Source of the DNA: JAKFDK01 sp036676195
GTDB lineage: Bacteria; Bacillota; Sulfobacillia; Symbiobacteriales; ZC4RG38
NCBI GenBank assembly: GCA_036676195.1
Contig: JAKFDK010000029.1
Span: 1 to 42,323 of the forward strand
Direction of reading: 5' to 3'
Length of the DNA stretch: 42,323 nucleotides
This document shows, piece after piece, positions 24,202 to 32,264 of this stretch. Made by a program: the position numbers and the translations under genes. The notes beneath the pieces are model-generated. The model saw only the letters and a program-made list of their open reading frames with translations, did not search any database and had not been told where the DNA came from. Positions within the stretch are counted from its first letter, which is position 1. Each line of letters starts with the position of its first letter.

Positions 24202-24291
24202 TCAGGCCGGTTCGCAACGGTCCGGGACCCGGCCACACACCCCGGCCAACCGGGTCGGATCCATCAGGGTGCCGTAGGTGAACAGGTTCAC
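24202..24291 (-). pseudogene. truncated AIG2/gamma-glutamylcyclotransferase-like gene
   Basis: GTG 24291 has an AGGGGG site 6 nt upstream and opens 29 codons encoding the diagnostic AIG2-family N-terminus: NLFTYGTLMDPTRLAGV, then GRVPDR and a stop at 24202. The YGTLMDP motif is the substrate-binding loop of GGCT-like proteins, which normally run to 110-180 residues. No continuation was found in any frame downstream, which is the 3' end of the LarA-like gene in antisense. It looks like a decayed gene cut off by rearrangement. A palindrome GTGAAC-AG-GTTCAC (24278-24291) coincides with its start. Confidence 0.6.
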
Positions 24292-24338
24292 GCTTCTCCC
24301 CCTTTTTGTCAGTCTAGCAGACCGGGAGTGAGGGCCCC

Positions 24339-24734
24339 TTGCAGATCATCGGGATGGGCGTTGATATCATCGAGGTGGAACGGGTGCGGTCTGCCTGCCA
24401 GCGTACGCCCAGCCTGCCCGGGCGCCTGTTTACGCCGGCGGAACTGGCCTATGCCGAAAGCTCAGAGCGCCACCGCTGGGCGCGGCTGGCAGCGCGCTTT
24501 GCCGCCAAGGAGGCCCTGCTCAAGGCGTTGGGATCCGGCCTGCGCCAGGTGAAGTGGGCACAGATTGAGGTGGTGCGGGACGACCTGGGCCGTCCTGATC
24601 TGGTGCTGACCGGCGCTGCGGCGGAACTGGCCCGGCGCCTGGGTGTGACCCGGTTGCACCTGAGCCTGTCCCATACGGAAAACTACGCGGTGGCCAACGT
24701 GCTGGCCCTGGGGGGAGAACTGTGCACATTGTGA
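24339..24734 (+). CDS. acpS: holo-[acyl-carrier-protein] synthase
   Basis: 131 residues, normal AcpS length. It transfers 4'-phosphopantetheine from CoA to a serine of acyl carrier protein. The Mg2+/CoA site is D9 in GMGVDIIEVERV and E58 in RFAAKEALLKALG, followed by LSLSHTENYAVANVLA. TTG 24339 has GGGAG and GTGAGGG upstream. It overlaps the next gene by 13 nt and starts the run acpS-nnr-alr, an order shared with Bacillus and relatives. Confidence 0.95.
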   Translation: MQIIGMGVDIIEVERVRSACQRTPSLPGRLFTPAELAYAESSERHRWARLAARFAAKEALLKALGSGLRQVKWAQIEVVRDDLGRPDLVLTGAAAELARRLGVTRLHLSLSHTENYAVANVLALGGELCTL

Positions 24735-26359
24735 CGGCTGACCAGATGCGGGCGATCGAAGGGCAAACGATTGGCCATTATGGAGTCCCGGCGCTGCTGC
24801 TCATGGAGAATGCCGGCCGCGCCGTGGCCGCGCTGGCCTGGCGGTTGCTTATCGGTGCGCCGGTGCCGCCGGAGTGCGGCCCCGGCCCGCGCCGCCTCAA
24901 GGATTGGTGGCCGGCGGCATCGCCCCGGCTGGGCCTGCCCGGGCGGGTGCCGTCTGTGCTGGCCTTTGCCGGTAAGGGCAATAACGGCGGCGATGTGCTC
25001 TGTGCCGCCCGCCACCTGCACAACTGGGGATTACAGGTGGCAGTGGTGCTTTGGGCGGACCCGGAGGCTTTGCCCCCGGATGCCCGCCTGAACTGGGATG
25101 CCTGCTGCCGGGCCGGGATTCCCCGGTATGGGGCCAAGGAAGCACCTGACCTGCTCAGAAATACCGACCTGGTGCTGGACGGCCTGCTGGGCACCGGCGT
25201 ACGGGGGCCCGCTCGTGGGCCAGTCCGATCAGCTATCGCGTTGTTGGCGGAATCCGGGCGTCCGGTGCTGGCGGTCGACCTGCCTTCCGGTGTGGACAGT
25301 GACACCGGCGCACTGCCCGGGCCGGCAGTTTCGGCCACCTGGACGCTGGCTCTGGGGCTGCCCAAGCCGGCGCACGTGCTTTACCCTGGCGCCGGCCTGT
25401 GCGGCGAGGTGTGGGTGGCCGACATCGGCGTGCCCGGGGCGGCGGTTAGCGCGGCCGGGCAGGCCTGGCGGACCGTTGTGCCGGGCTGGGTGGGCCGGCA
25501 ATGGCCCCGGTTGCCGGCGGACACCCACAAGGGGAGCCGCGGGCGGGTGCTGGTGGCGGGCGGCTGCCGCGCCATGCCGGGGGCGCCCGCTCTGGCGGGG
25601 ACGGCGGCTCTGCGGGCGGGGGCGGGCCTGGTCACTGTGGCCGTACCCGAACCGGCTGGCGACCTGGTAGCGGGGTGGGCGCCGGAACTGATCACCCACC
25701 GGTTACCGGCCGGACCGGACGGGGAGTTTGCGCCGGAAGCCATGGCCTTGCTGCACGAACAGGCCGGCCGGGTCGGCTGCCTGGTGGTGGGTCCTGGCCT
25801 GGGCACAGGGGCGGCGGCCCGTCGGGTGGCCCGGGAACTGGTCCTGCAGTCCCCCGTGCCGGTGGTGGTCGATGCGGATGGCATCAGGGCCTTTGCCGGG
25901 GAGCCGGAACGGCTCCGGCAGGCCAGGGCGCCGGTGATCCTCACCCCGCACCCGGCGGAGCTGGGCGCGCTGCTGGGAACTGAAACGGCCGCGGTGCAGG
26001 CCGACCGGCCGGGCGCCCTGGGCCGGGCGGTGGCGGGCACCGGGCAGACGGTACTCCTCAAGGGGGCGCACACGCTGGTGGGGGAGCCGGGTGGCCAGGT
26101 CTGGGTGAACCTGACCGGTCATCGCACTCTGGCCACGGCCGGTTCCGGCGATGTGCTGACGGGAATCATTGCGGCACTGGTGGTACAGGGGTTGGATCCG
26201 GCGTTGGCCACGGTGGCCGGGGCGTGTCTGCACGGTCTGGCCGGCGAGCGGCTGGCGCAGCGATCGGGTGCAGATGGCATTCTGGCCAGTGACCTGGCCC
26301 GGGACTTGCCAGGGGCCAGAGCGGCCCTGGCGCAGTTGGGGGAGAGACCGGCATGGTAG
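24722..26359 (+). CDS. nnr: bifunctional NAD(P)H-hydrate epimerase / ADP-dependent NAD(P)H-hydrate dehydratase
   Basis: 545 residues. The N-terminal YjeF_N half (1 to about 215) epimerises R/S NAD(P)HX and has GKGNNGGD at 84-91 plus VDLPSGVDSDTG. The C-terminal ribokinase-like half dehydrates S-NAD(P)HX using ADP and has KGSRGRVLVAGG, ILTPHPAELGALLG, VLLKGAHTLVG and the catalytic ATAGSGDVLTGIIAAL. Together they repair hydrated nicotinamide cofactors. The epimerase half carries a roughly 30-residue insertion between 45 and 78 (Pro/Arg-rich) not typical for the family. GTG 24722 lies inside the acpS end, and the stop overlaps the alr start by 7 nt. Confidence 0.96.
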   Translation: MHIVTADQMRAIEGQTIGHYGVPALLLMENAGRAVAALAWRLLIGAPVPPECGPGPRRLKDWWPAASPRLGLPGRVPSVLAFAGKGNNGGDVLCAARHLHNWGLQVAVVLWADPEALPPDARLNWDACCRAGIPRYGAKEAPDLLRNTDLVLDGLLGTGVRGPARGPVRSAIALLAESGRPVLAVDLPSGVDSDTGALPGPAVSATWTLALGLPKPAHVLYPGAGLCGEVWVADIGVPGAAVSAAGQAWRTVVPGWVGRQWPRLPADTHKGSRGRVLVAGGCRAMPGAPALAGTAALRAGAGLVTVAVPEPAGDLVAGWAPELITHRLPAGPDGEFAPEAMALLHEQAGRVGCLVVGPGLGTGAAARRVARELVLQSPVPVVVDADGIRAFAGEPERLRQARAPVILTPHPAELGALLGTETAAVQADRPGALGRAVAGTGQTVLLKGAHTLVGEPGGQVWVNLTGHRTLATAGSGDVLTGIIAALVVQGLDPALATVAGACLHGLAGERLAQRSGADGILASDLARDLPGARAALAQLGERPAW

Positions 26360-27465
26360 ATGCTTTGCGGCCCACCCGGGCAGAAATCGACCTGGCCGCA
26401 CTGGCCCATAACGTGCAGGAGCTGCGGCGCTGCACTCGTCCGCAGGCGCAACTGATGGCAGTGGTCAAGGCAGATGGTTACGGCCACGGGGCGGTGCCGG
26501 TGGCCCGGTGCGCGCTGGCGGCCGGTGCTACCTGGCTTGGCGTGGCGGTGGTGGAAGAGGCGATGGCGCTGCGCCAGGCCGGGTTGACGGCGCCGATCCT
26601 GGTGTTGGGCTGGGTACCGCCGGAACAGGTTGGGCTGGCGGTGGCACATGATCTGCAAATTGCCTGCTATGACCTGGACGTGGCCCGTGCCCTGGCCGCC
26701 GCCGGCGGCGGCAGTGTGCATGTGAAGGTGGACACCGGCATGGGCCGGCTGGGCATCAGACCGGAGGAAGTGCTGGAATTTGTGCGTGCCCTGCCGGACG
26801 GAGTACAACCGGACGGGATCTTTACCCACTTTGCCCGGGCGGACGACCCGGCCAGCGGCCATACCGAGATGCAACTGGCAACCTTTCGGGGTGTTCTGGC
26901 GACTCTGGCGGCAGCAGGAGTCTGCCCGCGCTGGCGCCATGCCGCCAACAGCGCCGGCATCATGCTGTACCCGGAAAGCCATTACGACCTGGTGCGCATG
27001 GGGATTGCCATGTATGGCCTGGCGCCTGACCCGGCGCTGGACTGGCCGGCCGAACTGCGCCCGGCCCTGAGCCTGAAGAGCCGGATCAGCCACCTGAAGG
27101 AAATGCGCCCCGGTGAAGTGGTTTCCTATGGGTCGACCTGGACCGCCCGGGGCGGCGAACGGGTGGCGACCATCCCCGTGGGTTATGCAGACGGGTACCG
27201 GCGCCTGTTTACCAACCAGGGGCAGGTGCTGGTGGGGGGGCAGCGCTGCCGGGTGGTGGGGCGGGTGTGCATGGATCAGACCATGGTCTGGCTGCCTGCT
27301 GACGTACCGGCGGCGGTGGGCGACGCGGTGGTGCTGCTGGGGCGGCAGGGGGACGGGGCGATCACCGCCGATGACTGGGCCGGCGCCCTGGATACCATCA
27401 ACTATGAAATCGTCTGCCTGATCGGCAGCCGGGTGGCGCGGGTTTACCCCCGCCCCCAGGGCTAG
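26353..27465 (+). CDS. alr: alanine racemase
   Basis: 370 residues, fold-type III PLP enzyme producing D-alanine for peptidoglycan (and for spore cortex/germination control). K39 in AVVKADGYGHG binds PLP. RMGIAMYGLAP and VSYGSTWTARGGERVATIPVGYADGYRR (second catalytic Tyr in VSYG) and RVCMDQTMV complete the active site. ATG 26353 overlaps nnr. Its stop shares a CTAG with the stop of the opposing gene at 27462, a 4-nt tail-to-tail overlap. Confidence 0.97.
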   Translation: MVDALRPTRAEIDLAALAHNVQELRRCTRPQAQLMAVVKADGYGHGAVPVARCALAAGATWLGVAVVEEAMALRQAGLTAPILVLGWVPPEQVGLAVAHDLQIACYDLDVARALAAAGGGSVHVKVDTGMGRLGIRPEEVLEFVRALPDGVQPDGIFTHFARADDPASGHTEMQLATFRGVLATLAAAGVCPRWRHAANSAGIMLYPESHYDLVRMGIAMYGLAPDPALDWPAELRPALSLKSRISHLKEMRPGEVVSYGSTWTARGGERVATIPVGYADGYRRLFTNQGQVLVGGQRCRVVGRVCMDQTMVWLPADVPAAVGDAVVLLGRQGDGAITADDWAGALDTINYEIVCLIGSRVARVYPRPQG

Positions 27466-28583
27466 TGCACCGGGGGCAGAGGTGGTGGGCCGGCCGAATC
27501 CGGGCCGTTCTCCTTTGGCTGGGACGGTGACGTAGTCTGGCTGCGCTCCAGCCATTGCCGCAGGCGGTGGACGATTCCCCTGGGAAAGTAGTCACCGGCC
27601 CACTGCAAACCGGACCGAATTGTCTGCAGCACGTCCTGGTTGCCCGGCCAGTGTTCCCTGACCACCTCGACCGGGCTCATGGTCACCAGGGCCTCCAGGG
27701 CCAGCAGGGCCACAGCCACATCGTCGAGCAGGCCCAGTCCAGGCACAAAGTCGGCCACCAGATCAAGCGGCAGCGTAATGTAGGCCAGTGCCCCGGCAGC
27801 CACCAGTTTCGCCCGACCGGTGATGCGGTTATCAGCGGCCAGGCGGGCCAGCAGCACCAGAAAATCCGGCAGCAGCAGCAGCCACTTGACGTGGGGGTGC
27901 AGCCACGCCGGCAGATTCTGATCCAAAAAGCCCTGAATCCGGGCGCGCAGGGAGTCATACAAACCCTGGTGTTCGCCAGCCAGCGGGCGCTCGGGTGGCA
28001 GTTCCCGTGAAGGGTCCGGAGCGGGTTCCGCGCCGCTGTGTTCGGTCATTCCCGGTTCCGGCTGCACTGGCAGCGAGGCAGGCGGCGGAAAGACCTCCGG
28101 CACCGTCAGGGCCGTGGCCGGACCGGCTGGGCCGGTGGGGCGGGGGGGATCGGGCACATGGACATCCCGCAGGTGCAGGTTCAGCTTGCCGTCCGACAGG
28201 GTAGCGGCGGCGAGGGCAAAGCGGGCCTTCAGAGCCCGGGCGAGTGCATCTGTACCGATCGCGAGCTGCCCGTCGCGCAGGCTCACCCCCGGTGTGTCCA
28301 GCGTGTTACCGAAGAACTCCAGGGCAGCCGTGCGCAGCGTGCCCGGCAGGAACCGCATATTGGTGATGTCCAGATTCAGCACCAGGCCCGACGCCGACAC
28401 CTGGGCAACGGTCGCTGCCAGCTCGACCGGCATGGGCAGGGCGGCGGCCCGCACCCGGATGCGCACTTCCGGACCCACAATGTTAACCTGCTCCACATCG
28501 GCCACGGCGCCGGCGGTGAGCAACAGCAGCAGACTGCGTAAATCATCCGCTGACAGGGCAATCTTCAGTTCCGAGATATGCAC
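27462..28583 (-). CDS. two-domain protein: LmeA/DUF2993-like N-terminus fused to YkvA (DUF1232)
   Basis: 373 residues. Residues 1-145 are a beta-rich lipid-binding-like domain (VNIVGPEVRIRV, ASGLVLNLDITNMRFLPG, DGKLNLHLRDVHV) with a likeness to DUF2993/LmeA, which I hold only tentatively. Residues 146-205 are a Pro-rich linker. Residues 225-320 form a YkvA domain with LPLDLVADFVPGLGLLDDVAVALLAL (271-296), its diagnostic motif, with membrane-like helices. GTG 28583 has AGGGGG 9 nt upstream. It is convergent with alr and divergent from the toxin-antitoxin pair, so it interrupts the common alr-ndoAI-ndoA order. Function unknown. Confidence 0.75.
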   Translation of the reverse strand: MHISELKIALSADDLRSLLLLLTAGAVADVEQVNIVGPEVRIRVRAAALPMPVELAATVAQVSASGLVLNLDITNMRFLPGTLRTAALEFFGNTLDTPGVSLRDGQLAIGTDALARALKARFALAAATLSDGKLNLHLRDVHVPDPPRPTGPAGPATALTVPEVFPPPASLPVQPEPGMTEHSGAEPAPDPSRELPPERPLAGEHQGLYDSLRARIQGFLDQNLPAWLHPHVKWLLLLPDFLVLLARLAADNRITGRAKLVAAGALAYITLPLDLVADFVPGLGLLDDVAVALLALEALVTMSPVEVVREHWPGNQDVLQTIRSGLQWAGDYFPRGIVHRLRQWLERSQTTSPSQPKENGPDSAGPPPLPPVH

Positions 28584-28629
28584 GGTCAAAAACCCCCTGC
28601 TTGAGATTCCGGTCATAGCCTGCCCAAGT

Positions 28630-28659
28630 TTGACCCGGCCGCGGGCACATGCTTATAAT
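28630..28659 (+). promoter_or_regulatory. near-consensus sigma-A promoter of the toxin-antitoxin pair
   Basis: TTGACC (28630-28635), an 18-bp spacer and a perfect TATAAT (28654-28659) lie 24 bp before the antitoxin start. This is the best promoter match in the window. Confidence 0.85.
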
Positions 28660-28683
28660 GGATTGGAAGCGGAGGTGTTCCGC

Positions 28684-28899
28684 ATGGGCAGGCGGAGCCA
28701 GGGTGCCCTGAATTCCCGGGCTGTGTCGGCTGGCAGCAGCCAAACGGGACCTGAGCGGCGGGCCATCCGGGCGAGCCTGCGGCGCGGGTACCGCGAGATG
28801 GGCCACCTGAATCTGGCCCTGGCTGAGGAAGGCCTGGTTTTCGAGCATCTGGACCTGGTGGCCTACGGCAAGTTGGTTCGGAAGGTCCATGATCCGTGA
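28684..28899 (+). CDS. MazE/NdoAI-type antitoxin, short form without ribbon-helix-helix
   Basis: 71 residues. The C-terminal half (LRRGYREMGHLNLALAEEGLVFEHLD) matches the toxin-binding tail of B. subtilis NdoAI/EndoAI (RRGYxEMxxxNLxxAxEAxxxE). The N-terminal 30 residues are basic and low-complexity (MGRRSQGALNSRAVSAGSS) and show no ribbon-helix-helix DNA-binding fold, which normally occupies that place. The start is secure: GGAGGT 7 nt upstream and a promoter immediately before. It overlaps the toxin start by 4 nt (GTGA). Normal NdoAI is about 90 residues, so this copy likely neutralises toxin but may not autoregulate. Confidence 0.75.
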   Translation: MGRRSQGALNSRAVSAGSSQTGPERRAIRASLRRGYREMGHLNLALAEEGLVFEHLDLVAYGKLVRKVHDP

Positions 28900-29261
28900 A
28901 CCGGCCACCATTGACAATTCGCCGCGGCGATGTATTTTACGCTGACCTTAGCCCGGTCATTGGCTCTGAGCAGGGTGGGGTCCGACCGGTTCTGATCCTG
29001 CAGAACGACATTGGTAACAAGTATAGCCCAACCGTGATCGTATCCGCGATCACTTCTCAAATTGAAAAAGCAAAGTTACCCATCCATGTGGATCTGGATG
29101 GGGAAACCCATGGGTTGGAACGCGATTCCGTCATCCTGCTGGAGCAGGTGCGCACCATCGACAAGCGGCGACTACGCGAGCGGGTAACCCACCTGGATGC
29201 CGACATCATGACCCGTGTCAATGAAGCCTTGGCCGTCAGCCTGGGTTTGAAGGAGTTGTAG
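28896..29261 (+). CDS. mazF: MazF/NdoA-family endoribonuclease toxin
   Basis: 121 residues, close to the 116 of B. subtilis NdoA. It has the family blocks IRRGDVFYADLSPVIGSEQGGVRPVLILQND, NKYSPTVIVSAITSQI, LERDSVILLEQVRTIDKRRL, in which R and T of the first and last blocks form the RNase site that cuts single-stranded mRNA at short motifs (UACAU in Bacillus). GTG 28896 overlaps the antitoxin stop. Order alr-...-antitoxin-toxin matches many Firmicutes. Confidence 0.96.
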   Translation: MNRPPLTIRRGDVFYADLSPVIGSEQGGVRPVLILQNDIGNKYSPTVIVSAITSQIEKAKLPIHVDLDGETHGLERDSVILLEQVRTIDKRRLRERVTHLDADIMTRVNEALAVSLGLKEL

Positions 29262-29263
29262 AC

Positions 29264-29292
29264 AGCAGGCGGCTGGACTAAAGCCGCCTGCT
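29264..29292 (+). terminator. hairpin terminator after mazF
   Basis: AGCAGGCGGCT pairs perfectly with AGCCGCCTGCT across a 7-nt loop, starting 3 nt past the stop. Only scattered T residues follow, so efficiency may be moderate. Confidence 0.65.
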
Positions 29293-29387
29293 ATCTGGTT
29301 CATTTGACCACAATGCGGTTCGGTGTGGGATCGTGTATGATGAATAGCAGCCACCGTAGCTCGGATTTGTCAGGAGGCGCACTGCAC

Positions 29388-30104
29388 GTGCAACCACTGA
29401 TCGGGATCACCTGTTCCATCCATGATGAGACGCCCAGGGAACAGCTATATCAATATCGGGACTATTTCACGGCTGTGCAGAAGGCCGGTGGGCTGCCCGT
29501 ATTGCTCCCGTTCCTGACCTCCGAGGCGGAGGCTGATGCGTACCTCGACCGGCTCGATGGGTTGCTGCTGTCCGGCGGGGTAGACATGGATCCCCAGTAT
29601 TTTGGTGAACAACCCCATCCGCACCTGGGCACCATTCAGCCGGACCGGGACTCTACCGAGTTGCTGCTGGCCCGGCGGGCCCTGGATCGGAATATGCCGA
29701 TTCTGGCCATTTGCCGGGGCGAACAGGTGCTGGCGGTGGCAGCGGGGGGTACCCTGTGGCAGGACCTGCCCAGTCAGGTGCCAGGGGCGATCAAACACGT
29801 GCAGAATGCGCCGTGGTGGTATCCCAGCCATTCGATTCAGGTTGAGCCGGACTCGCGGCTGGCCCGGATTCTGGGCGCCACCAGCGTGCGGGTTAATACC
29901 GGTCATCACCAGGCCGTGCGCACCCTGCCGCCCGGATACCGGATCACCGCCAGGGCGGAGGACGGCGTCATCGAAGCCTACGAGGCTGAACAGGGCTTTG
30001 TCCTGGGTATTCAGTGGCATCCGGAATGTATCTCGGCGAAAAGCGGCGGCTTTGACTGCCTGTTCCGGGCTTTGGTGGAGGCTGCTGCCACGTTCCGACG
30101 GTGA
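29388..30104 (+). CDS. gamma-glutamyl-gamma-aminobutyrate hydrolase family protein (peptidase C26)
   Basis: 238 residues with a class-I glutamine-amidotransferase fold. The nucleophile elbow is ILAICRGEQVLA (Cys), and the His-Glu pair is in GIQWHPE near the C-terminus; LLLSGGVDMDPQYFGEQPH is typical of PuuD-like hydrolases. These free gamma-linked glutamate from GABA or other amines. GTG 29388 has AGGAGG 10 nt upstream. The asparaginase gene follows 13 nt later, so both may serve amide/amino-acid catabolism. Confidence 0.9.
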   Translation: MQPLIGITCSIHDETPREQLYQYRDYFTAVQKAGGLPVLLPFLTSEAEADAYLDRLDGLLLSGGVDMDPQYFGEQPHPHLGTIQPDRDSTELLLARRALDRNMPILAICRGEQVLAVAAGGTLWQDLPSQVPGAIKHVQNAPWWYPSHSIQVEPDSRLARILGATSVRVNTGHHQAVRTLPPGYRITARAEDGVIEAYEAEQGFVLGIQWHPECISAKSGGFDCLFRALVEAAATFRR

Positions 30105-30117
30105 GGGTGTGAACCGT

Positions 30118-31182
30118 ATGTCGGAAATCCTGGTGGAGATGACCCGTGGTCCCCTGGCGGAGTCCGTTCACCGCGGTGATGTGGCGGTGGTTGATTCGGA
30201 GGGGCGGCTGCTGTATCTGGCCGGTGATCCCGGCCGGAAGCGGACATACTGGCGCTCCTCCGCCAAGCCGTTTCAGGCGATGCCGGTGGTGTATACCGGC
30301 GCGGCGGACCGCTGGGGGTTTGGCCCGGAGGAAATCGCCCTGATTTGCGCTTCCCATAATGGCGAATCGGTGCATACCGAGCGGGTGGCCGCCATGCTGC
30401 AGCGCATGGGCCTGGGTCAGGAAGCCCTGCGTTGCGGCGCCCACGCGCCCTACGACCCTGAAACGGCCCGGGAACTGCGGCGGTTGGGAGTGCGGCCAAG
30501 CTCCCTGCACAGCAACTGCTCCGGGAAGCATACCGGCATGCTGGCGCTGAGTCTGCACCTGGGGGCCGACCCCGGGGATTACCTGGCCCCGGAGCATCCG
30601 GTGCAGCAGGAGATTCTGGCCAACGTGGCCCGGATGACCGGCCTGGACCCGGGCCAGATCGTGCTGGCGGTCGATGGCTGCGGCGTGCCGTGCTTTGGGC
30701 TGAGTATTTACCAGATGGCGCTGGCCTTTGCCCGGCTGGCCGCCCCGAAGACGGTAGCGGAGCCCTACGGGGAGGCGGCCCGGCGGGTTCGTGACGCCAT
30801 GATGGCCCACCCTTATTTGGTGGCTGGAAGGCAGCGGCTGTGCACAGACCTGATGGGCCTGACCGGCGACCTGCTGGTGGCCAAGAGTGGAGCCAGCGGC
30901 GTGCATTGCCTGGGGTTGCGCCCGGAGGCGGTTTCTGCCCTGCCGGCGCTGGCCGGGATCAGCCCCGGTGCGGGCGTGGGTGTGGCGGTAAAACTGGAAG
31001 ACGGCGGCGGGCTTGGTTCCAGGGAGGTGGCGGTTCTGGAGGTGTTGCGGCAGTTGGGCGTGCTGAGTTCGCATCAGCTCGACTCCCTGCACAGCTACGC
31101 CCGCCCGGTCATCCGCAACGTGGCCGGACTTGCCGTGGGCGAAGGACGCCCGGCGTTTGTTCTGCAGCAAGCGGGGGCATAG
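30118..31182 (+). CDS. asparaginase II family protein (PF06089 type)
   Basis: 354 residues. Family signatures are VEMTRGPLAESVHRGDVAVVD at the start, RSSAKPFQA, ASHNGE, LHSNCSGKHTGMLALSLHLG, VDGCGVPCFGLSIYQMALAFARLA and FGG-like end (VALEDGGGL in variant form). The family is thought to hydrolyse asparagine to aspartate. ATG 30118 has GAGGGTG 8 nt upstream and lies directly behind the C26 hydrolase gene. A large hairpin follows. Confidence 0.92.
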   Translation: MSEILVEMTRGPLAESVHRGDVAVVDSEGRLLYLAGDPGRKRTYWRSSAKPFQAMPVVYTGAADRWGFGPEEIALICASHNGESVHTERVAAMLQRMGLGQEALRCGAHAPYDPETARELRRLGVRPSSLHSNCSGKHTGMLALSLHLGADPGDYLAPEHPVQQEILANVARMTGLDPGQIVLAVDGCGVPCFGLSIYQMALAFARLAAPKTVAEPYGEAARRVRDAMMAHPYLVAGRQRLCTDLMGLTGDLLVAKSGASGVHCLGLRPEAVSALPALAGISPGAGVGVAVKLEDGGGLGSREVAVLEVLRQLGVLSSHQLDSLHSYARPVIRNVAGLAVGEGRPAFVLQQAGA

Positions 31183-31201
31183 GCGGTCTATCCGCGCGAC
31201 G

Positions 31202-31241
31202 ACAGGGTCCCCGTCCCCGGTTCGGGGGGCGGGGACCCTGT
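31202..31241 (+). terminator. long GC hairpin after the asparaginase gene
   Basis: ACAGGGTCCCCG and CGGGGACCCTGT pair over 12 bp, with additional inner CCCC/GGGG pairing. No T tract follows, so it may be a factor-assisted terminator or mRNA end-stabiliser. Confidence 0.5.
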
Positions 31242-31308
31242 GCCGTCCGGCCTGCTGGAGGAAACGGCGCGATTTTACCGAATCTCAGCCCAAGGGGGCT
31301 GAACGCCT

Positions 31309-32217
31309 GTGCGTATCTGCTTTATTGTCAATCCTCAGGCGGGCCATGGACGGGCCCTGGCGACCTGGCGCCGCCTGGAATCCCTGGTGACAGGCTGGGG
31401 TGCGGCAGAGGTGGGGGTCCAGTTTACCCGGCAGCCGGGCCATGGCGTGGAACTGGCGCGGGCCGCCGCCGGCGCCGGCTTCGACCGGGTGGTGGCGGTG
31501 GGTGGGGACGGAACATTGAACGAGGTAGGCAACGGCCTGGTGGGCACTCGGGCCGCCCTGGCCATGATCCCGGCCGGCACCAGCAATGACTGGGTCAGGG
31601 TGGCGGGGGTGCCACAGCAGGCTGAACAGGCCGCGCAGGTGGCCTTTTCCGGCCGGGTAACCCCAATGGATATTGGCCACGTGCCCGGAGTGCGGCACTT
31701 CTTTAACATTGCCGGTGTGGGCTTCGACGCCGCCACTTCCCGCAACCTGAACCGAGCCTGGTACAAGCGGCTGGGCGGTAAACTGCCCAACCTGGCGGCG
31801 GTGATACAGACCCTGGTCTCCTGGCACTCCCCAGTTGTGCAGATCAGTGTGGACGGTCAGGTACGCGAATGCAGGCTGTTTCTGGCCGCGGTGGGCATTG
31901 CCCGCTATTATGGCGCCGGCATGATGATCTTGCCCGATGCCATGGCTGACGACGGCCTGCTGGAAGTGGTGGCCGGTCATGACCTGGGCAAGGTGGAAGT
32001 ACTGGGGCTGCTGGGCAAGATCTTTTCCGGGGCGCACCGGGGACACCCCAAAATTCAGTTTGACCGTGGCAGCCGGGTGACGCTGCGCAGTGATGAGCCT
32101 GTGTTCTACCACCTGGACGGCGACGTGGCCGGGCAACTCCCGGCGACCTTTGAGGTGATCCCGGCCGGTATTTCCGTGGTGGTGGGGCCGAACGCATCGG
32201 GGTTTAGGGGTCGCTGA
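31309..32217 (+). CDS. diacylglycerol kinase-family lipid kinase (DgkB/YegS)
   Basis: 302 residues. The catalytic nucleotide-binding block VVAVGGDGTLNEVGNGL spans about 61-77, followed by MIPAGTSNDWVRVAG and the later YYGAGMMILPDAMADDGLLEV, the phosphate/Mg-binding segment. The N-terminus ICFIVNPQAGHGRA is also typical. It phosphorylates diacylglycerol or a related lipid, recycling it to phosphatidic acid. GTG 31309 has AAGGGGG 10 nt upstream. It is a soluble enzyme that acts at the membrane surface. Confidence 0.93.
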   Translation: MRICFIVNPQAGHGRALATWRRLESLVTGWGAAEVGVQFTRQPGHGVELARAAAGAGFDRVVAVGGDGTLNEVGNGLVGTRAALAMIPAGTSNDWVRVAGVPQQAEQAAQVAFSGRVTPMDIGHVPGVRHFFNIAGVGFDAATSRNLNRAWYKRLGGKLPNLAAVIQTLVSWHSPVVQISVDGQVRECRLFLAAVGIARYYGAGMMILPDAMADDGLLEVVAGHDLGKVEVLGLLGKIFSGAHRGHPKIQFDRGSRVTLRSDEPVFYHLDGDVAGQLPATFEVIPAGISVVVGPNASGFRGR

Positions 32218-32221
32218 AACG

Positions 32222-32246
32222 GAAAAGCCGCCCGTGCCGGGCGGCT
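32222..32246 (-). terminator. terminator of the SulP gene
   Basis: AGCCGCCCG-TGC-CGGGCGGCT is a perfect 9-bp stem; on the minus strand it is followed by TTTTCC. It also separates it from the convergent lipid kinase gene. Confidence 0.78.
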
Positions 32247-32264
32247 GGCGGGACGGTGCAGTCT

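Noticed and set aside
24225..24258. GACCCGG/CCGGGTC hairpin as a terminator after the LarA-like gene
   Set aside because: Long loop and no T tract; lies within the AIG2-like relic.
26119..27555. 478-codon minus-strand frame over nnr and alr
   Set aside because: Shadow of two well-supported enzymes.
29968..31170. 400-codon minus-strand frame opposite the asparaginase gene
   Set aside because: Shadow with no recognisable domain; the plus-strand enzyme is firm.
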